Source: Polaribacter pectinis (GTDB lineage Bacteria; Bacteroidota; Bacteroidia; Flavobacteriales; Flavobacteriaceae). Taken from it: 64,000 bases of DNA. Where the stretch lies: contig NZ_CP060695.1 of the NCBI RefSeq assembly GCF_014352875.1, positions 62,001 through 126,000 on the forward strand, written 5' to 3'. Below, piece by piece: positions 42,697 to 52,483 of the stretch; the first letter of the stretch is position 1; every line of letters starts with the position of its first letter. Under the pieces are notes generated by a model. That model had not been told where the DNA came from. It saw nothing but the letters and a program-made list of their open reading frames with translations, and did not search any database. Made by a program: the position numbers and the translations under genes.

Positions 42697-43812
42697 ATGA
42701 AATATTACATTATTGCTGGTGAAGCTTCTGGAGATTTACATGGTTCTAATTTAATGAAGGCTTTATATAGGGAAGATACAACTGCTGATATTCGTTTTTG
42801 GGGTGGAGATTTAATGCAAGAAGTAGGAGGAACTTTGGTTAGTCATTACAAAGAAAGAGCTTTTATGGGCTTTTTTGAAGTGTTAAAAAACTTATCTAAA
42901 GTATTAGGGTTTATAAAGTTTTGTAAAAAAGATATTGCTAATTTTAACCCAGATGTAATTATTTTTATAGATAATTCTGGATTTAATTTAAGAGTTGCAA
43001 AATGGGCTAAAGAAAAAGGTTTTAGAACTAATTATTATATTTCTCCCCAAGTTTGGGCAAGCAGAGCAAGCAGAGTAAAAGATATTAAAAGAGATATCGA
43101 TAAAATGTTTGTGATTCTTCCTTTTGAAAAGGATTTTTATAAGAAATATAATTATGAAGTTACCTTTGTTGGACATCCGTTAATTGATGCAATCGCAGGA
43201 AGAGAACAAGTTTTAGAAAGTGAATTCAGAAAAAAATATAATCTAAATAACAAGCCAATAGTTGCATTATTACCAGGAAGTAGAAAGCAAGAAATAACCA
43301 AAATGTTATCTGTAATGGTTTCTTTGGTAGATGATTTTTCTGATTTCCAGTTTGTGGTTGCTGGTGCTCCAAGTCAAGATTTGTCTTTTTATCAACAAAT
43401 AATAGGAGATAAAAAAGTAAGTTTTATTAACAATAAAACTTACGATTTATTAAGTGTTTCTTTTGCAGCTGTTGTTGCTTCTGGAACGGCAACTTTAGAA
43501 ACAGCGTTATTTAAAGTGCCACAAGTTGTTTGTTATAAAGGTGGTAATATTTCTTATCAAATTGCAAAAAGAATAATTACTTTAAAATATATTTCTTTGG
43601 TAAATTTAATTATGGACAAAGAAGTTGTAAAAGAATTGATACAAAACGATTTTACAAAACAAAACTTAAAAAACGAACTGACAAACATTTTAGATGCCAC
43701 TAAAAGAGAAACTATTTTTGAAGAATATTACAAATTAGAACAAGTTTTAGGAGGCAAAGGGGCGTCTAGAAAAGTAGCAAAACAAATTGTAGCAGATTTA
43801 AAGACAGAATAA
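42697..43812 (+). CDS. lpxB: Lipid-A-disaccharide synthase
   Basis: 371 residues; GT19 enzyme joining UDP-2,3-diacylglucosamine and lipid X. The N-terminus YYIIAGEASGDLHGSNLMKAL, RFWGGDLMQEVGG, FIDNSGFNLRVAKWAK, YYISPQVWASRASRVKDIKR, VTFVGHPLIDAI and the UDP-binding LLPGSRKQEITKML and ASGTATLETALFKVPQVVCYK are diagnostic. Peripheral inner-membrane enzyme; shows the cell makes lipid A. One bp after the membrane protein gene, four bp before the NlpC/P60 gene. Confidence 0.97.
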   Translation: MKYYIIAGEASGDLHGSNLMKALYREDTTADIRFWGGDLMQEVGGTLVSHYKERAFMGFFEVLKNLSKVLGFIKFCKKDIANFNPDVIIFIDNSGFNLRVAKWAKEKGFRTNYYISPQVWASRASRVKDIKRDIDKMFVILPFEKDFYKKYNYEVTFVGHPLIDAIAGREQVLESEFRKKYNLNNKPIVALLPGSRKQEITKMLSVMVSLVDDFSDFQFVVAGAPSQDLSFYQQIIGDKKVSFINNKTYDLLSVSFAAVVASGTATLETALFKVPQVVCYKGGNISYQIAKRIITLKYISLVNLIMDKEVVKELIQNDFTKQNLKNELTNILDATKRETIFEEYYKLEQVLGGKGASRKVAKQIVADLKTE

Positions 43813-43816
43813 TAAG

Positions 43817-44296
43817 ATGACAAAACAACTATTCTTTATAGCAATTTTTGCATTTTTGATGAGTTCTTGTTCATCATCTAAAAAAGCTGTTTCAAATACT
43901 ACGAAATCAAATTCTAAAGTTGATAAAATCGTTGCAAATGCTATCAAATACAAAGGTGTTCGTTATAAGTTTGGCGGAACAACTAAAAGAGGAATGGATT
44001 GTTCTGGGGTAATTTATGTTGCCTTTGGTGAAGAAAATGTTCAGTTGCCAAGAATCTCGAGAGATATGGCTAAAAGAGGAAAGAAAATTCCTTTAAGTAA
44101 AGCTAAAAAAGGCGATTTATTATTTTTCAAAACAAGTAAAAGTGGAAGAAATATCAATCATGTTGGTTTGGTAACTTCTGTTAAAAAAGGACAGATTCGT
44201 TTTATCCATTCTACTACTTCCAGAGGAGTTATTATTTCATTATTATCAGAAAAATATTGGAAAAATGCTTTTGTAAAAGCTACAGCTATTCTTTAA
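43817..44296 (+). CDS. NlpC/P60 (C40) lipoprotein peptidase
   Basis: 159 residues. Lipobox LMSSCS (about Cys17), a Lys/Ser linker, and an NlpC/P60 domain: IKYKGVRYKFGGTTKRGMDCSGVIYVAF (catalytic Cys in MDCSG), ISRDMAKRGKKIPLSKAKKGDLLFF, INHVGLVTSV (catalytic His) and RFIHSTTSRGV (third residue). Spr/MepS-like murein endopeptidase, probably opening peptide cross-links during growth. Four bp after lpxB. Confidence 0.94.
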   Translation: MTKQLFFIAIFAFLMSSCSSSKKAVSNTTKSNSKVDKIVANAIKYKGVRYKFGGTTKRGMDCSGVIYVAFGEENVQLPRISRDMAKRGKKIPLSKAKKGDLLFFKTSKSGRNINHVGLVTSVKKGQIRFIHSTTSRGVIISLLSEKYWKNAFVKATAIL

Positions 44297-44368
44297 ATTA
44301 CTTTTTAAAATATTGATTTTGAGCAAATAATAGTTAAGATAAAATATTTTTTTTATCTTTAACTTGCT

Positions 44369-46387
44369 ATGAAAAGGTTAATTTATTATTTACCCATGCA
44401 CTTTGTTGTGCTTGGGGTTATTGGTATTATCACACAATTTTATACTCAAATTTGGAATTTTGGCGTCGCTAATATTGCTATTTTTTTTCTTTCCTTACTT
44501 GTACTTTTATTTTTAGTTAGAAATAAAATAATTACTACAATTTTAACTTTTATTTCTTTCTTTTTAATAGGAATTGCAACTGTTTATGTAAATGATGGTA
44601 GGAATCATAAAGACTATTATCAGAATCATTTAAAAGAAAATTCGACAACAGTTTTTACTGTTAAAAAAGTTTTAAAACATGGAGTTTATCATAATAAATA
44701 TCAAGTTGAAGTTGCTCAAGTAGATTCGATAAAAACACGCGGTGAAATTCTTTTAAATATTCAAAAAGATAGCTTATTTATTCCTTTAAAAGTAGATGAT
44801 AAACTATTGCTAAAACCTACTTTTTTAGCAATAAAACCAGCTTCAAATCCTCATCAATTTAATTATAAAACATATTTAGAAAAGCAAGGAATTTACCAAC
44901 AAGTTTATATAGAAAAAGAACAGTTTTTGAAATTAGAAAGTAAGGATTTTTCTTTAGTTGGTTTGTCTTCTAGTTTTAGAAATTATATTCAGAAATCTTT
45001 AGAAAAACACACATTTAAAAAAGATGAACTTAATGTTATCAATGCTCTGCTACTTGGACAAAGACAAGATATTTCTAAAGATCTAATTGAAGATTATCAA
45101 AGAGCTGGAGCAATTCATGTTTTAGCAGTATCTGGTTTGCATGTTGGTGTAATTTTATTACTTCTAACATTTATATTAAAGCCTTTAGAAAAATTAAAAT
45201 ACGGACGATTTTTAAAAACTTTCTGTATTGTTTTATTATTATGGATGTTTGCTTTTATTGCTGGTTTATCAGCTTCAGTAGTAAGAGCTGTAACTATGTT
45301 TACTTTTTTGGCAGTTGGGCAAACTTTTCAGCGAAAAAATGTCATTACTTTTTCTTTGATTACTTCTATGTTTTTCCTGTTAATTGTAAAACCAATGTTT
45401 CTGTTTGATGTTGGTTTTCAATTAAGTTATTTAGCAGTTTTTGGTATTATTTGGGTACAACCAAAATTAGCAGACATATGGAAACCTAAATTTAAAATAA
45501 CTAATTTTTTCTGGCAATTGTTAACGGTTTCTGTTGCTGCCCAATTAGGAGTTTTACCTTTAAGTATTTTTTATTTTCAACAATTTCCGGGCTTGTTTCT
45601 TCTGTCAAATTTTGTGATAATTCCTTGTTTAATGTATGTTTTAATAGGTGGTATTTTGGTTATTTTTTTATCGCTGATTAACTTTTTGCCAGATTTTATA
45701 GTTACCATTTATGGAACAGTAATTTCTTGGATGAATACTTTTGTGAGTTGGATTTCTAAACAAGAGGATTTTCTTTTTAAAGAGATATCAATCTCATTTT
45801 TTATGATGATTATTTGGTACCTTTTAATTGTTTTTGGAGTTCGTTTTTTTCTTGATATGAGGCCTAACAAACTACTTTATTTTTTGACTTCTATTCTCGT
45901 ACTACAAACTATTTATTTTATTGAAGTTAAAAATAAAGAAAGCCGAAATGAGTTAGTTGTTTTTCATAAAACTAGACATGCAGTTATAGGAAAAAGAGTA
46001 GGAGAGCAGTTGTATTTGCAACACGATTTAGATTCTGTAAATTTTGATAATGATTATAGTCTAAAATCTTACAGAATTGCTGAAGATATTAAAGAAATTC
46101 AACAAACTAATTTTAAGAATCTTATCAATTTTTATGATGACAATATTTTAGTTATAGATAGTTTAGGTGTCTATAAAATTAAGGGTTTACAAAAACCAAT
46201 TGTAGTTTTGCAATATTCACCAAAAATTAATTTAGAAAGGTTGATTAAAACAATAAATCCATCACAAATTATTGCAGATGGATCTAATTATAGAAGTTAT
46301 GTAGAGCATTGGAAAAAGATTTGCCAAACAGAAAATGTTCCGTTTTATGACACCAATAAACATGGAGCTTTTATTTTAAAGAGATAA
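44369..46387 (+). CDS. comEC: ComEC/Rec2-family competence protein
   Basis: 672 residues. An N-terminal membrane segment, then the OB-fold DUF4131-like region (about 50-200: TVFTVKKVLKHGVYHNKYQV, LKPTFLAIKPASNPHQFNYK), followed by the ComEC channel domain with AIHVLAVSGLHVGVILLLL (the signature, about 247-265), LSASVVRAVTMFTFLAVGQ and LFDVGFQLSYLAVFGI. The C-terminal beta-lactamase-like domain of the full family is replaced by a shorter region (about 520-672) without its HxHxDH motif. Likely takes up single-stranded DNA; natural transformation is possible. Its stop abuts the convergent thioredoxin-fold gene without a gap. Confidence 0.9.
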   Translation: MKRLIYYLPMHFVVLGVIGIITQFYTQIWNFGVANIAIFFLSLLVLLFLVRNKIITTILTFISFFLIGIATVYVNDGRNHKDYYQNHLKENSTTVFTVKKVLKHGVYHNKYQVEVAQVDSIKTRGEILLNIQKDSLFIPLKVDDKLLLKPTFLAIKPASNPHQFNYKTYLEKQGIYQQVYIEKEQFLKLESKDFSLVGLSSSFRNYIQKSLEKHTFKKDELNVINALLLGQRQDISKDLIEDYQRAGAIHVLAVSGLHVGVILLLLTFILKPLEKLKYGRFLKTFCIVLLLWMFAFIAGLSASVVRAVTMFTFLAVGQTFQRKNVITFSLITSMFFLLIVKPMFLFDVGFQLSYLAVFGIIWVQPKLADIWKPKFKITNFFWQLLTVSVAAQLGVLPLSIFYFQQFPGLFLLSNFVIIPCLMYVLIGGILVIFLSLINFLPDFIVTIYGTVISWMNTFVSWISKQEDFLFKEISISFFMMIIWYLLIVFGVRFFLDMRPNKLLYFLTSILVLQTIYFIEVKNKESRNELVVFHKTRHAVIGKRVGEQLYLQHDLDSVNFDNDYSLKSYRIAEDIKEIQQTNFKNLINFYDDNILVIDSLGVYKIKGLQKPIVVLQYSPKINLERLIKTINPSQIIADGSNYRSYVEHWKKICQTENVPFYDTNKHGAFILKR

Positions 46388-46906
46388 TTACAAACTGCTC
46401 TTAAAATCTTTTTCAAAATCTTCCCATTTTTTTGTGTTGTGGGCATTTGATGAAAAATAATTAACAACTTTTTCAAAAGTTTTCTTGTCTAAATATCCAG
46501 GAATACTTTGCAATAATTCTTCGTCTTTTGTTAAAAATATTGTGGTAGGATAAGACAATTTACCATTCATTAAAGTAGCTGGTAATTGATGATAACCACG
46601 TCTACCTTCTTTTTGGTATTTAAAAGTATACTCTTTATAAACAATATCCTTTTTCTCTTCACCATCTAATTTAATGGCGTAAAAATTTTTATTAATAAAA
46701 GTTGCAATTGTATTATTTGAATACGTTTCTAAATCCATCTTTTTACAAAAGCCACACCAGTCTGTGTAGACATCAATTATAATTGGTTTTGGATTTTCTT
46801 TATTTAGTTTAATTGCTTCTTCAAAAGATAACCACTTGACTTTTTCTTGCGCATTAAAAGTAATGGTGGCAAGAAATAATGTAAAAGGTAAAACTATATT
46901 TTTCAT
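46388..46906 (-). CDS. Secreted thioredoxin-fold protein
   Basis: 172 residues. Signal peptide (ending FNAQ), then a thioredoxin fold with the redox motif VYTDWCGFCKKMDLETYSNN (WCGFC, about 47-51), YAIKLDGEEKKDIVYKEYTF, the cis-Pro in LPATLMNG and PTTIFLTKDEELLQSIPGYL. DsbD-gamma/thioredoxin_7 type. Likely reduces or transfers disulfides in the periplasm. A minus-strand -7-like box TAAATTTG is at 46932-46939. Confidence 0.9.
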   Translation of the reverse strand: MKNIVLPFTLFLATITFNAQEKVKWLSFEEAIKLNKENPKPIIIDVYTDWCGFCKKMDLETYSNNTIATFINKNFYAIKLDGEEKKDIVYKEYTFKYQKEGRRGYHQLPATLMNGKLSYPTTIFLTKDEELLQSIPGYLDKKTFEKVVNYFSSNAHNTKKWEDFEKDFKSSL

Positions 46907-46943
46907 AATTTAATGGTCGCAAATTGTGTACCAAATTTACAAA

Positions 46944-48500
46944 TTATCTAATTCCATGCATTAATCTTTTTATTATTGGGTTTAATATCAAAAATATTAA
47001 GCCTACAGATGCTGGAATTATCGTAAAAATTAAGAAGAAAAAAGACATAGAATATTCTTCAACAATTGGGTCTATGTAGCTACCGGTTTTGGCTGCCAGA
47101 TAATTTCCCAAAGCGTTTACTAAATACCAAATTCCAAACATCATTCCAATTTTCTTTGCAGGTACTAATTTAGATACATAAGAAAGTCCAACAGGAGACA
47201 CACATAATTCTCCCATTGTGTGAAATAAGTAAGCTAAAACTAACCAAATTAAACTAACAGAAGCTGTTTTAGCTCCTTGTGGAATAGAGCTTGAGCCATA
47301 CGCTAATGCACCAAAACCTATTCCTAACAAAATCATTCCTATTCCAAATTTTACAGCTGCAGAAGGATTGAATTTACTTTCCCACCATTTAGAAAATAAC
47401 GGCGCTAAAAAGATGATAAAAAGAGAGTTTAAAATTAGAAACCAAGAAGCCTCTATTTCTGCATTCTGTTGCGGTATAATTACGCTTAATTTCCAAACTA
47501 CAATTCCCCAAATACTTAAAAAACTTATTCCTAAAACAATATTAGAAAGTGATATTTTTTTAAACGTTTGTCCAAATAATTTTAATAAAACCCAAGAAAT
47601 TATAATTAATGGGACAGTTGAAACTAAAACATCAATAACTTTAAAAGTTAAAGCAGAATTACCCGTTAATGCTCTTTGTGTATAATCTCTTGCAAATATG
47701 TTCATAGAACCGCTTGCTTGTTCAAAAGCCCACCAAAAGAAAACTGTAAAAAAGGCTAAAATGCCAACAACAATATACCTGTCTCGTTGAACATTGTCTG
47801 GCGTATTATTCTCTTTAATATCTTGTTCTCCTATATTTTTAATTGCATCAGATAAGTCTACTTTTTTACTTGGCGAGATACCTACACTTTCAAAAATTTC
47901 TCTACCAAACCAAAATTGTAAAGTTCCCAAGAACATGAATATTCCTGCCAAACCAAATCCCCAAGAGTAACTTAAATTATTTGCTAAAAAACCACATAGC
48001 AAAACGCCTAAAAAGCCACCTGCATTTACGCCCATATAAAAAATGGTAAAAGCCCCATCTTTACGTTCTGGATATTTGTCATACAAACCACTGACCATAG
48101 AGGTTACGTTTGGTTTAAAAAGACCATTACCAATAATTAATAAACCAATACCAATATATAAGGTGGTTTCTGTTTCCATAGACATTGCAGCATGTCCTAA
48201 AGTCATAACTAAAGCTCCTAAAGCAACAGCTTTTTGATATCCAAGTAACTTATCAGCAATAATACCTCCAATTAATGGAGTTAAATACACAGAACTTGTA
48301 TAGATACCTAATAAACCCAAAGCTCTTTCTCTGGTCCATTCCCAGCCACCATCAGAAAAAGATGCTGTTAAAAATAAAACAAAGATTGCACGCATTCCAT
48401 AGTATGAAAAGCGTTCCCACATTTCTGTAAAGAATAAAACAAATAATGCTGGCTTATGGTTTAGTAAACTAAATTCTTTTGATGTTGCTGTTGTGCTCAT
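46944..48500 (-). CDS. POT-family peptide transporter (copy A)
   Basis: 518 residues, about 14 membrane helices. Proton-coupled oligopeptide carriers of the PTR2/DtpT group: LFFTEMWERFSYYGMRAIFV (ExxER, about 23-42), GGIIADKLLGYQKAVALGAL, GNGLFKPNVTSMVSGLY and FYMGVNAGGFLGVLLCGFLA (the PTR2 signature), with MGELCVSPVGLSYVSKLVP in the C-terminal half. Seventy bp downstream of copy B with a terminator between, so it may be made separately from it. Confidence 0.93.
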   Translation of the reverse strand: MSTTATSKEFSLLNHKPALFVLFFTEMWERFSYYGMRAIFVLFLTASFSDGGWEWTRERALGLLGIYTSSVYLTPLIGGIIADKLLGYQKAVALGALVMTLGHAAMSMETETTLYIGIGLLIIGNGLFKPNVTSMVSGLYDKYPERKDGAFTIFYMGVNAGGFLGVLLCGFLANNLSYSWGFGLAGIFMFLGTLQFWFGREIFESVGISPSKKVDLSDAIKNIGEQDIKENNTPDNVQRDRYIVVGILAFFTVFFWWAFEQASGSMNIFARDYTQRALTGNSALTFKVIDVLVSTVPLIIISWVLLKLFGQTFKKISLSNIVLGISFLSIWGIVVWKLSVIIPQQNAEIEASWFLILNSLFIIFLAPLFSKWWESKFNPSAAVKFGIGMILLGIGFGALAYGSSSIPQGAKTASVSLIWLVLAYLFHTMGELCVSPVGLSYVSKLVPAKKIGMMFGIWYLVNALGNYLAAKTGSYIDPIVEEYSMSFFFLIFTIIPASVGLIFLILNPIIKRLMHGIR

Positions 48501-48520
48501 AATATTTGATTTTAGAAAAC

Positions 48521-48556
48521 AAAAAAAACCTCATAAATTTTAGTTTATGAGGTTTG
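48521..48556 (-). terminator. Terminator between the two POT transporter genes
   Basis: AAACCTCATAAA (48526-48537) pairs with TTTATGAGGTTT (48544-48555); read on the minus strand a T tract follows. It partly separates copy B from copy A. Confidence 0.8.
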
Positions 48557-48569
48557 TGAAAAGTTTTTT

Positions 48570-50111
48570 TTAATGTACGTTGCCCATTAGTTTTTTCATT
48601 AATGGAGAGAATAATAATACAATTGCACCAGCACCTAAAGAATACATTGCTATTAAATGAAAACCATCTGTGTATGTGCTCAATGTTTCCAAACCGCCAA
48701 CATTAACATCTGTACTTTCAATTGCTAGTTGTTTAGAGATAAAACCTACAATTTGAAAAGCAAAAGCTGAAGATAAGAACCATACTCCCATCATAAATGA
48801 AACAATTCTTTTCGGCGATAGGTCAGTAATTTTTGATAAACCAACAGGAGACATAAACAACTCTCCAATAGACAATATAAAATACATTATAAATAAATAA
48901 GCAAAAGGAACCATTCCATTTTCATCTGCGCTTCCACCACTTAAAGATAAAATGTAAAAACTTGCACCGGCTAAAACTAAACCTAATCCAAATTTATATG
49001 GAGTTCTTGGGTTTAAATTTCTTTTAGAAAGGTAAGCCCATAATAATGAAACAGGTATAGATAATGCAATTATTACTAACGAGTTTAAAGAGTTTGTTTG
49101 ACTTGCATTCATTATACCATCCAAAGCAACATTTCTATCTGCGAATAAGGTAATTACACTTCCAGATAATTCATGAAAACCCCAGAATAGTGTCATGAAA
49201 AAGGTGATTAGTAAAGCCATAATTAGCTTTTTACGTTCATCAGGATTTGATTTAGAGATAATTGTACCCATATAAATTACAATACCAATACCTATAAATT
49301 TAAAGATTAAATTTACATAGTTTTGATCTCCTAAAAATGATTCCCCTCCAGCAATAGCTTTGTAAGAAGCTAAAATATATGCAATTAAAGGAGTTGCTAA
49401 TAGAGAAACAATTGGTATAAATGTTTTTTGTGGAATACCTAATATTTTCTTTTCATAAATCTCTTGATTAGGTGGTAAACCTCTTTCTCCAAAAACATTC
49501 TTTTTTATTCCACTCCAAAAGAAAATTAAACCTGCTAACATTCCAATTCCAGCTAAACCAAATCCATAATGCCAACCATATGAGGCAGCTAACCATCCAC
49601 ATAAAAGTGGTGCTGCAAAACCTCCAATGTTAATTCCCATATAGAAAATTGTAAAACCAGAATCTTTTCTTCTGTCTCCATCTTTATATAAAGAACCAAC
49701 AAAAGTTGATATGTTTGGTTTAAAAAAACCATTACCAACAATAATAAATGCAAGCGCTAAAAAGAAAGCAATATCATTTTCTATAGCTAAAACAAAATGA
49801 CCAATTGCCATTAAAATTCCGCCTAAAAAGATAGAACTACGCATTCCTAAAATTTTATCAGAAATTCTTCCTCCAATCACTGTAGAGGCATATACTAAAG
49901 AACCATAAGAAGCGTAAACAGCAGCGGCTGCTACGTCTCTTTCTGATAGGGCTTTAAAAATTTCTTGAACCATGTAAAGCATTAATAATGCTCTCATTCC
50001 ATAGAAACTAAAACGTTCCCATAGTTCTGCAAAAAATAAGTAAAATAATCCTTTTGGATGACCGAACATTTGTGGGTCTTCTGCTGTTGTGCTAACTCCT
50101 TTGTCTAACAT
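48570..50111 (-). CDS. POT-family peptide transporter (copy B)
   Basis: 513 residues, with the same signatures as copy A: FFAELWERFSFYGMRALLML (ExxER), GNGFFKPNISTFVGSLY, FYMGINIGGFAAPLLCGWLA and IGELFMSPVGLSKITDLSP. Imports di- and tripeptides with protons. Its start is 6 bp after the DPP-IV stop, so the peptidase and this carrier form one unit: peptides are cut at the cell surface and taken up. It is diverged from copy A, an old duplication rather than a recent one. Confidence 0.93.
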   Translation of the reverse strand: MLDKGVSTTAEDPQMFGHPKGLFYLFFAELWERFSFYGMRALLMLYMVQEIFKALSERDVAAAAVYASYGSLVYASTVIGGRISDKILGMRSSIFLGGILMAIGHFVLAIENDIAFFLALAFIIVGNGFFKPNISTFVGSLYKDGDRRKDSGFTIFYMGINIGGFAAPLLCGWLAASYGWHYGFGLAGIGMLAGLIFFWSGIKKNVFGERGLPPNQEIYEKKILGIPQKTFIPIVSLLATPLIAYILASYKAIAGGESFLGDQNYVNLIFKFIGIGIVIYMGTIISKSNPDERKKLIMALLITFFMTLFWGFHELSGSVITLFADRNVALDGIMNASQTNSLNSLVIIALSIPVSLLWAYLSKRNLNPRTPYKFGLGLVLAGASFYILSLSGGSADENGMVPFAYLFIMYFILSIGELFMSPVGLSKITDLSPKRIVSFMMGVWFLSSAFAFQIVGFISKQLAIESTDVNVGGLETLSTYTDGFHLIAMYSLGAGAIVLLFSPLMKKLMGNVH

Positions 50112-50117
50112 AATTAA

Positions 50118-52340
50118 TTATCCTTTAATTTCTATTGATTTATCTGACTTTTTATTTAAGTTTTCTTCGATGTAGTTTGTCATTTTTGTATACAAATTCA
50201 ATCGAGTGTTTTTCCCTTTATAAATTCCGTGAGTTCTATCTGGTACAATAAACATATCAAATTGTTTATTTGCTTCAACTAATGCATTTATCATTCTGTA
50301 ACTGTTTTGTACATGTACATTGTCATCTCCAGTTCCATGAACTAATAAGTAGTTTCCTTCTAATTTATCTGCATAATTTATTGGTGAATTATCATCATAA
50401 CCACTTGCATTTTCTTGTGGTGTTTGCATATAACGTTCTGTATATACAGAATCGTAAAAACGCCAAGAAGTTACTGGTGCAACTGCTATTGCTGTCGTAA
50501 AAATATCACTTCCTTTTAATAAGCAATTTGTACTCATAAAGCCACCATAAGACCAACCCCAAATACCAATATTGTCTTCATCGATATATGTACGCTCGGC
50601 TAATTTTTTTGCAGCTGCAATTTGGTCTTCAACTTCATATTTCCCTAACTCTTTTTGAGTTACTTTTTTAAAGTCTGCACCTTTTAAGCCTGTTCCTCTT
50701 CCATCTACACAAACCACAACCATGCCTTTTTGTGCTAACATATTATGCCAATAATCATTGCTGCCATTCCATCTGTTTGCTACTTGTTGAGAACCTGGTC
50801 CAGAATATTGGAACATTAACATTGGGTATTTTTTACTTTCATCAAAATCTGCGGGTTTAATCATCCACATATTCAAATCATTTCCATTGATGTTTATTGT
50901 TGAAAATTCTTTAGGACTCATTTTATATTCAGACAAGTTTTCTTTTAATTTAGCATTGTCTTTTATCACTTTTAGCATTTCTCCTTCACCAGAATATAGA
51001 GAGTAAATTGGTGGAATTTCTGATGATGAAAAAGTACTAATAAAGTAATTTAAGTTGTTGCTAAAAGCAGCACTACTTTGCCCGTTTTCATTAGTCAGAA
51101 GTTTTTTGTTTTTTCCATCTAAACCTATAGAATAAACCCCTCTATTTGTAGATCCATTTTCTACAGATTGATAATAAATTGTATTTTTGTCTTTATTAAA
51201 GCCATAGTAATTAGTTACTTCCCAATTTCCTTTTGTAACTTGGTTTATCAATTTACCAGCTGAATTATAATGATAAATATGATTGTAACCATCTTTTTCG
51301 CTTGTCCAAATAAAACTGTTGTCATCTAAAAAAGTAAGATTATCTGTAATGTCAACATAAGCTTTATCAGTTTCGTTTAAAAGAACTTTTGCGTTGTTGT
51401 TTGAGGCATTTACAGTGTGTAATTTTAAATCATTTTGATGACGATTTAAAGTCGTTGCAACTAAAATGTTATCATCATTAGACCATTTAATTCTTGGAAT
51501 ATATTCATAATCTCCCAAAGAAATTTTCTTACTATTTTTAGAAGAAACTGCATACATGTGTAAAGTTACGTCTGCATTTTTTTCACCCGCTTTTGGGTAT
51601 TTAAAAACTTGTTGTTTAGGGTATAAATCGTTACCAACAATATCCATTGAAAAAGTTGGAACATTGGTTTCGTCGAAACGTAAAAAAGCTAAATACTTAC
51701 TATTGTTGCTCCACTCAAAAGCTCTTACAAAAGCAAATTCCTCTTCGTATACCCAGTCAGTAATTCCATTAATAATACTGTTCTTTTTTCCGTCTTTAGT
51801 AACTTGAGTAATTTTATTTTTAGAAAAATCTTTTATAAAAAGATTGTTGTCTTTTGCGTAAGCAACCTTTTTGTTGTCAGGAGAAAAAACAGGTTCTTGA
51901 ATTCCTTTACCTATTAAGGTCAGTTTTTTTGATGCAATATCATAACCATAAAAAGTACCTTTATAAGAATGTCTATAAATCTTCTCAAAATCAGTTCCTA
52001 AAATAATTTTTGTTTCATCATTATTAAAACTGTAGGAAGAAAAACCATCTAAATCCTTTAAATCTGCACTGCTAACAATCGTTTCAACTTTCTCTAAAGT
52101 TTTGTAGCTATATTTATCTACAGTTGTTGCTTTTGTTTCCTTATCGGTATTTAACAAAGAATAGAAATCGCCATTCATAGAATTTAACGAATTCATTCTT
52201 TCTGGCGAGAAAGTACCATCCCAAATCTCTTCAAGAGTTATTTCTTTGTTTCCAGTAATAAGTGTTGATGTTGTTTCTGAATTTTCTTTACAACCTATGA
52301 TAAATAATAGGATAGATGCTAAAATGACTCCTTTTTTCAT
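50118..52340 (-). CDS. Dipeptidyl peptidase IV-like lipoprotein (S9)
   Basis: 740 residues. Lipobox FIIGC (about Cys17) anchors it. An eight-bladed propeller (about 50-480; repeated SPDNKKVAYAKDNNLFI, WTSEKDGYNHIYHYNSAG types) and an alpha/beta-hydrolase domain with Ser597 in IWGWSYGG, Asp672 in LLVHGTGDDNVHVQ and His704 in VPDRTHGI. The EE pair WVYEEEFAFVRAFEWS (about 195-210), which binds the peptide N-terminus, places it with DPP-IV rather than other S9. Cuts X-Pro/X-Ala dipeptides; next to a POT transporter. Confidence 0.95.
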   Translation of the reverse strand: MKKGVILASILLFIIGCKENSETTSTLITGNKEITLEEIWDGTFSPERMNSLNSMNGDFYSLLNTDKETKATTVDKYSYKTLEKVETIVSSADLKDLDGFSSYSFNNDETKIILGTDFEKIYRHSYKGTFYGYDIASKKLTLIGKGIQEPVFSPDNKKVAYAKDNNLFIKDFSKNKITQVTKDGKKNSIINGITDWVYEEEFAFVRAFEWSNNSKYLAFLRFDETNVPTFSMDIVGNDLYPKQQVFKYPKAGEKNADVTLHMYAVSSKNSKKISLGDYEYIPRIKWSNDDNILVATTLNRHQNDLKLHTVNASNNNAKVLLNETDKAYVDITDNLTFLDDNSFIWTSEKDGYNHIYHYNSAGKLINQVTKGNWEVTNYYGFNKDKNTIYYQSVENGSTNRGVYSIGLDGKNKKLLTNENGQSSAAFSNNLNYFISTFSSSEIPPIYSLYSGEGEMLKVIKDNAKLKENLSEYKMSPKEFSTININGNDLNMWMIKPADFDESKKYPMLMFQYSGPGSQQVANRWNGSNDYWHNMLAQKGMVVVCVDGRGTGLKGADFKKVTQKELGKYEVEDQIAAAKKLAERTYIDEDNIGIWGWSYGGFMSTNCLLKGSDIFTTAIAVAPVTSWRFYDSVYTERYMQTPQENASGYDDNSPINYADKLEGNYLLVHGTGDDNVHVQNSYRMINALVEANKQFDMFIVPDRTHGIYKGKNTRLNLYTKMTNYIEENLNKKSDKSIEIKG

Positions 52341-52431
52341 TATGGACTTCGTATTTAATAAAAGTTTGCCAAGTTTACGGAAAAATCAGCAAAAAAACTC
52401 CTAAAAAATGAGAAATCTTGAATATCCTCTA

Positions 52432-52458
52432 TTGTTTTATAGGATTGAATTATATTTG
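52432..52458 (+). promoter_or_regulatory. mvaA promoter
   Basis: TTG at 52432-52434, a 16-bp spacer and TATATTTG at 52451-52458. The -7 box is a full match and the spacer is one base under the usual range. The leader to the ATG at 52484 is about 20 nt. Confidence 0.55.
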
Positions 52459-52483
52459 CTGTAGATAGTTTATAGAAAGATAA

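Noticed and set aside
46944-50111. Recent tandem duplication of the POT transporter genes
   Set aside because: The two proteins share family motifs but differ through most of their length, so the duplication is old or the copies were acquired separately.
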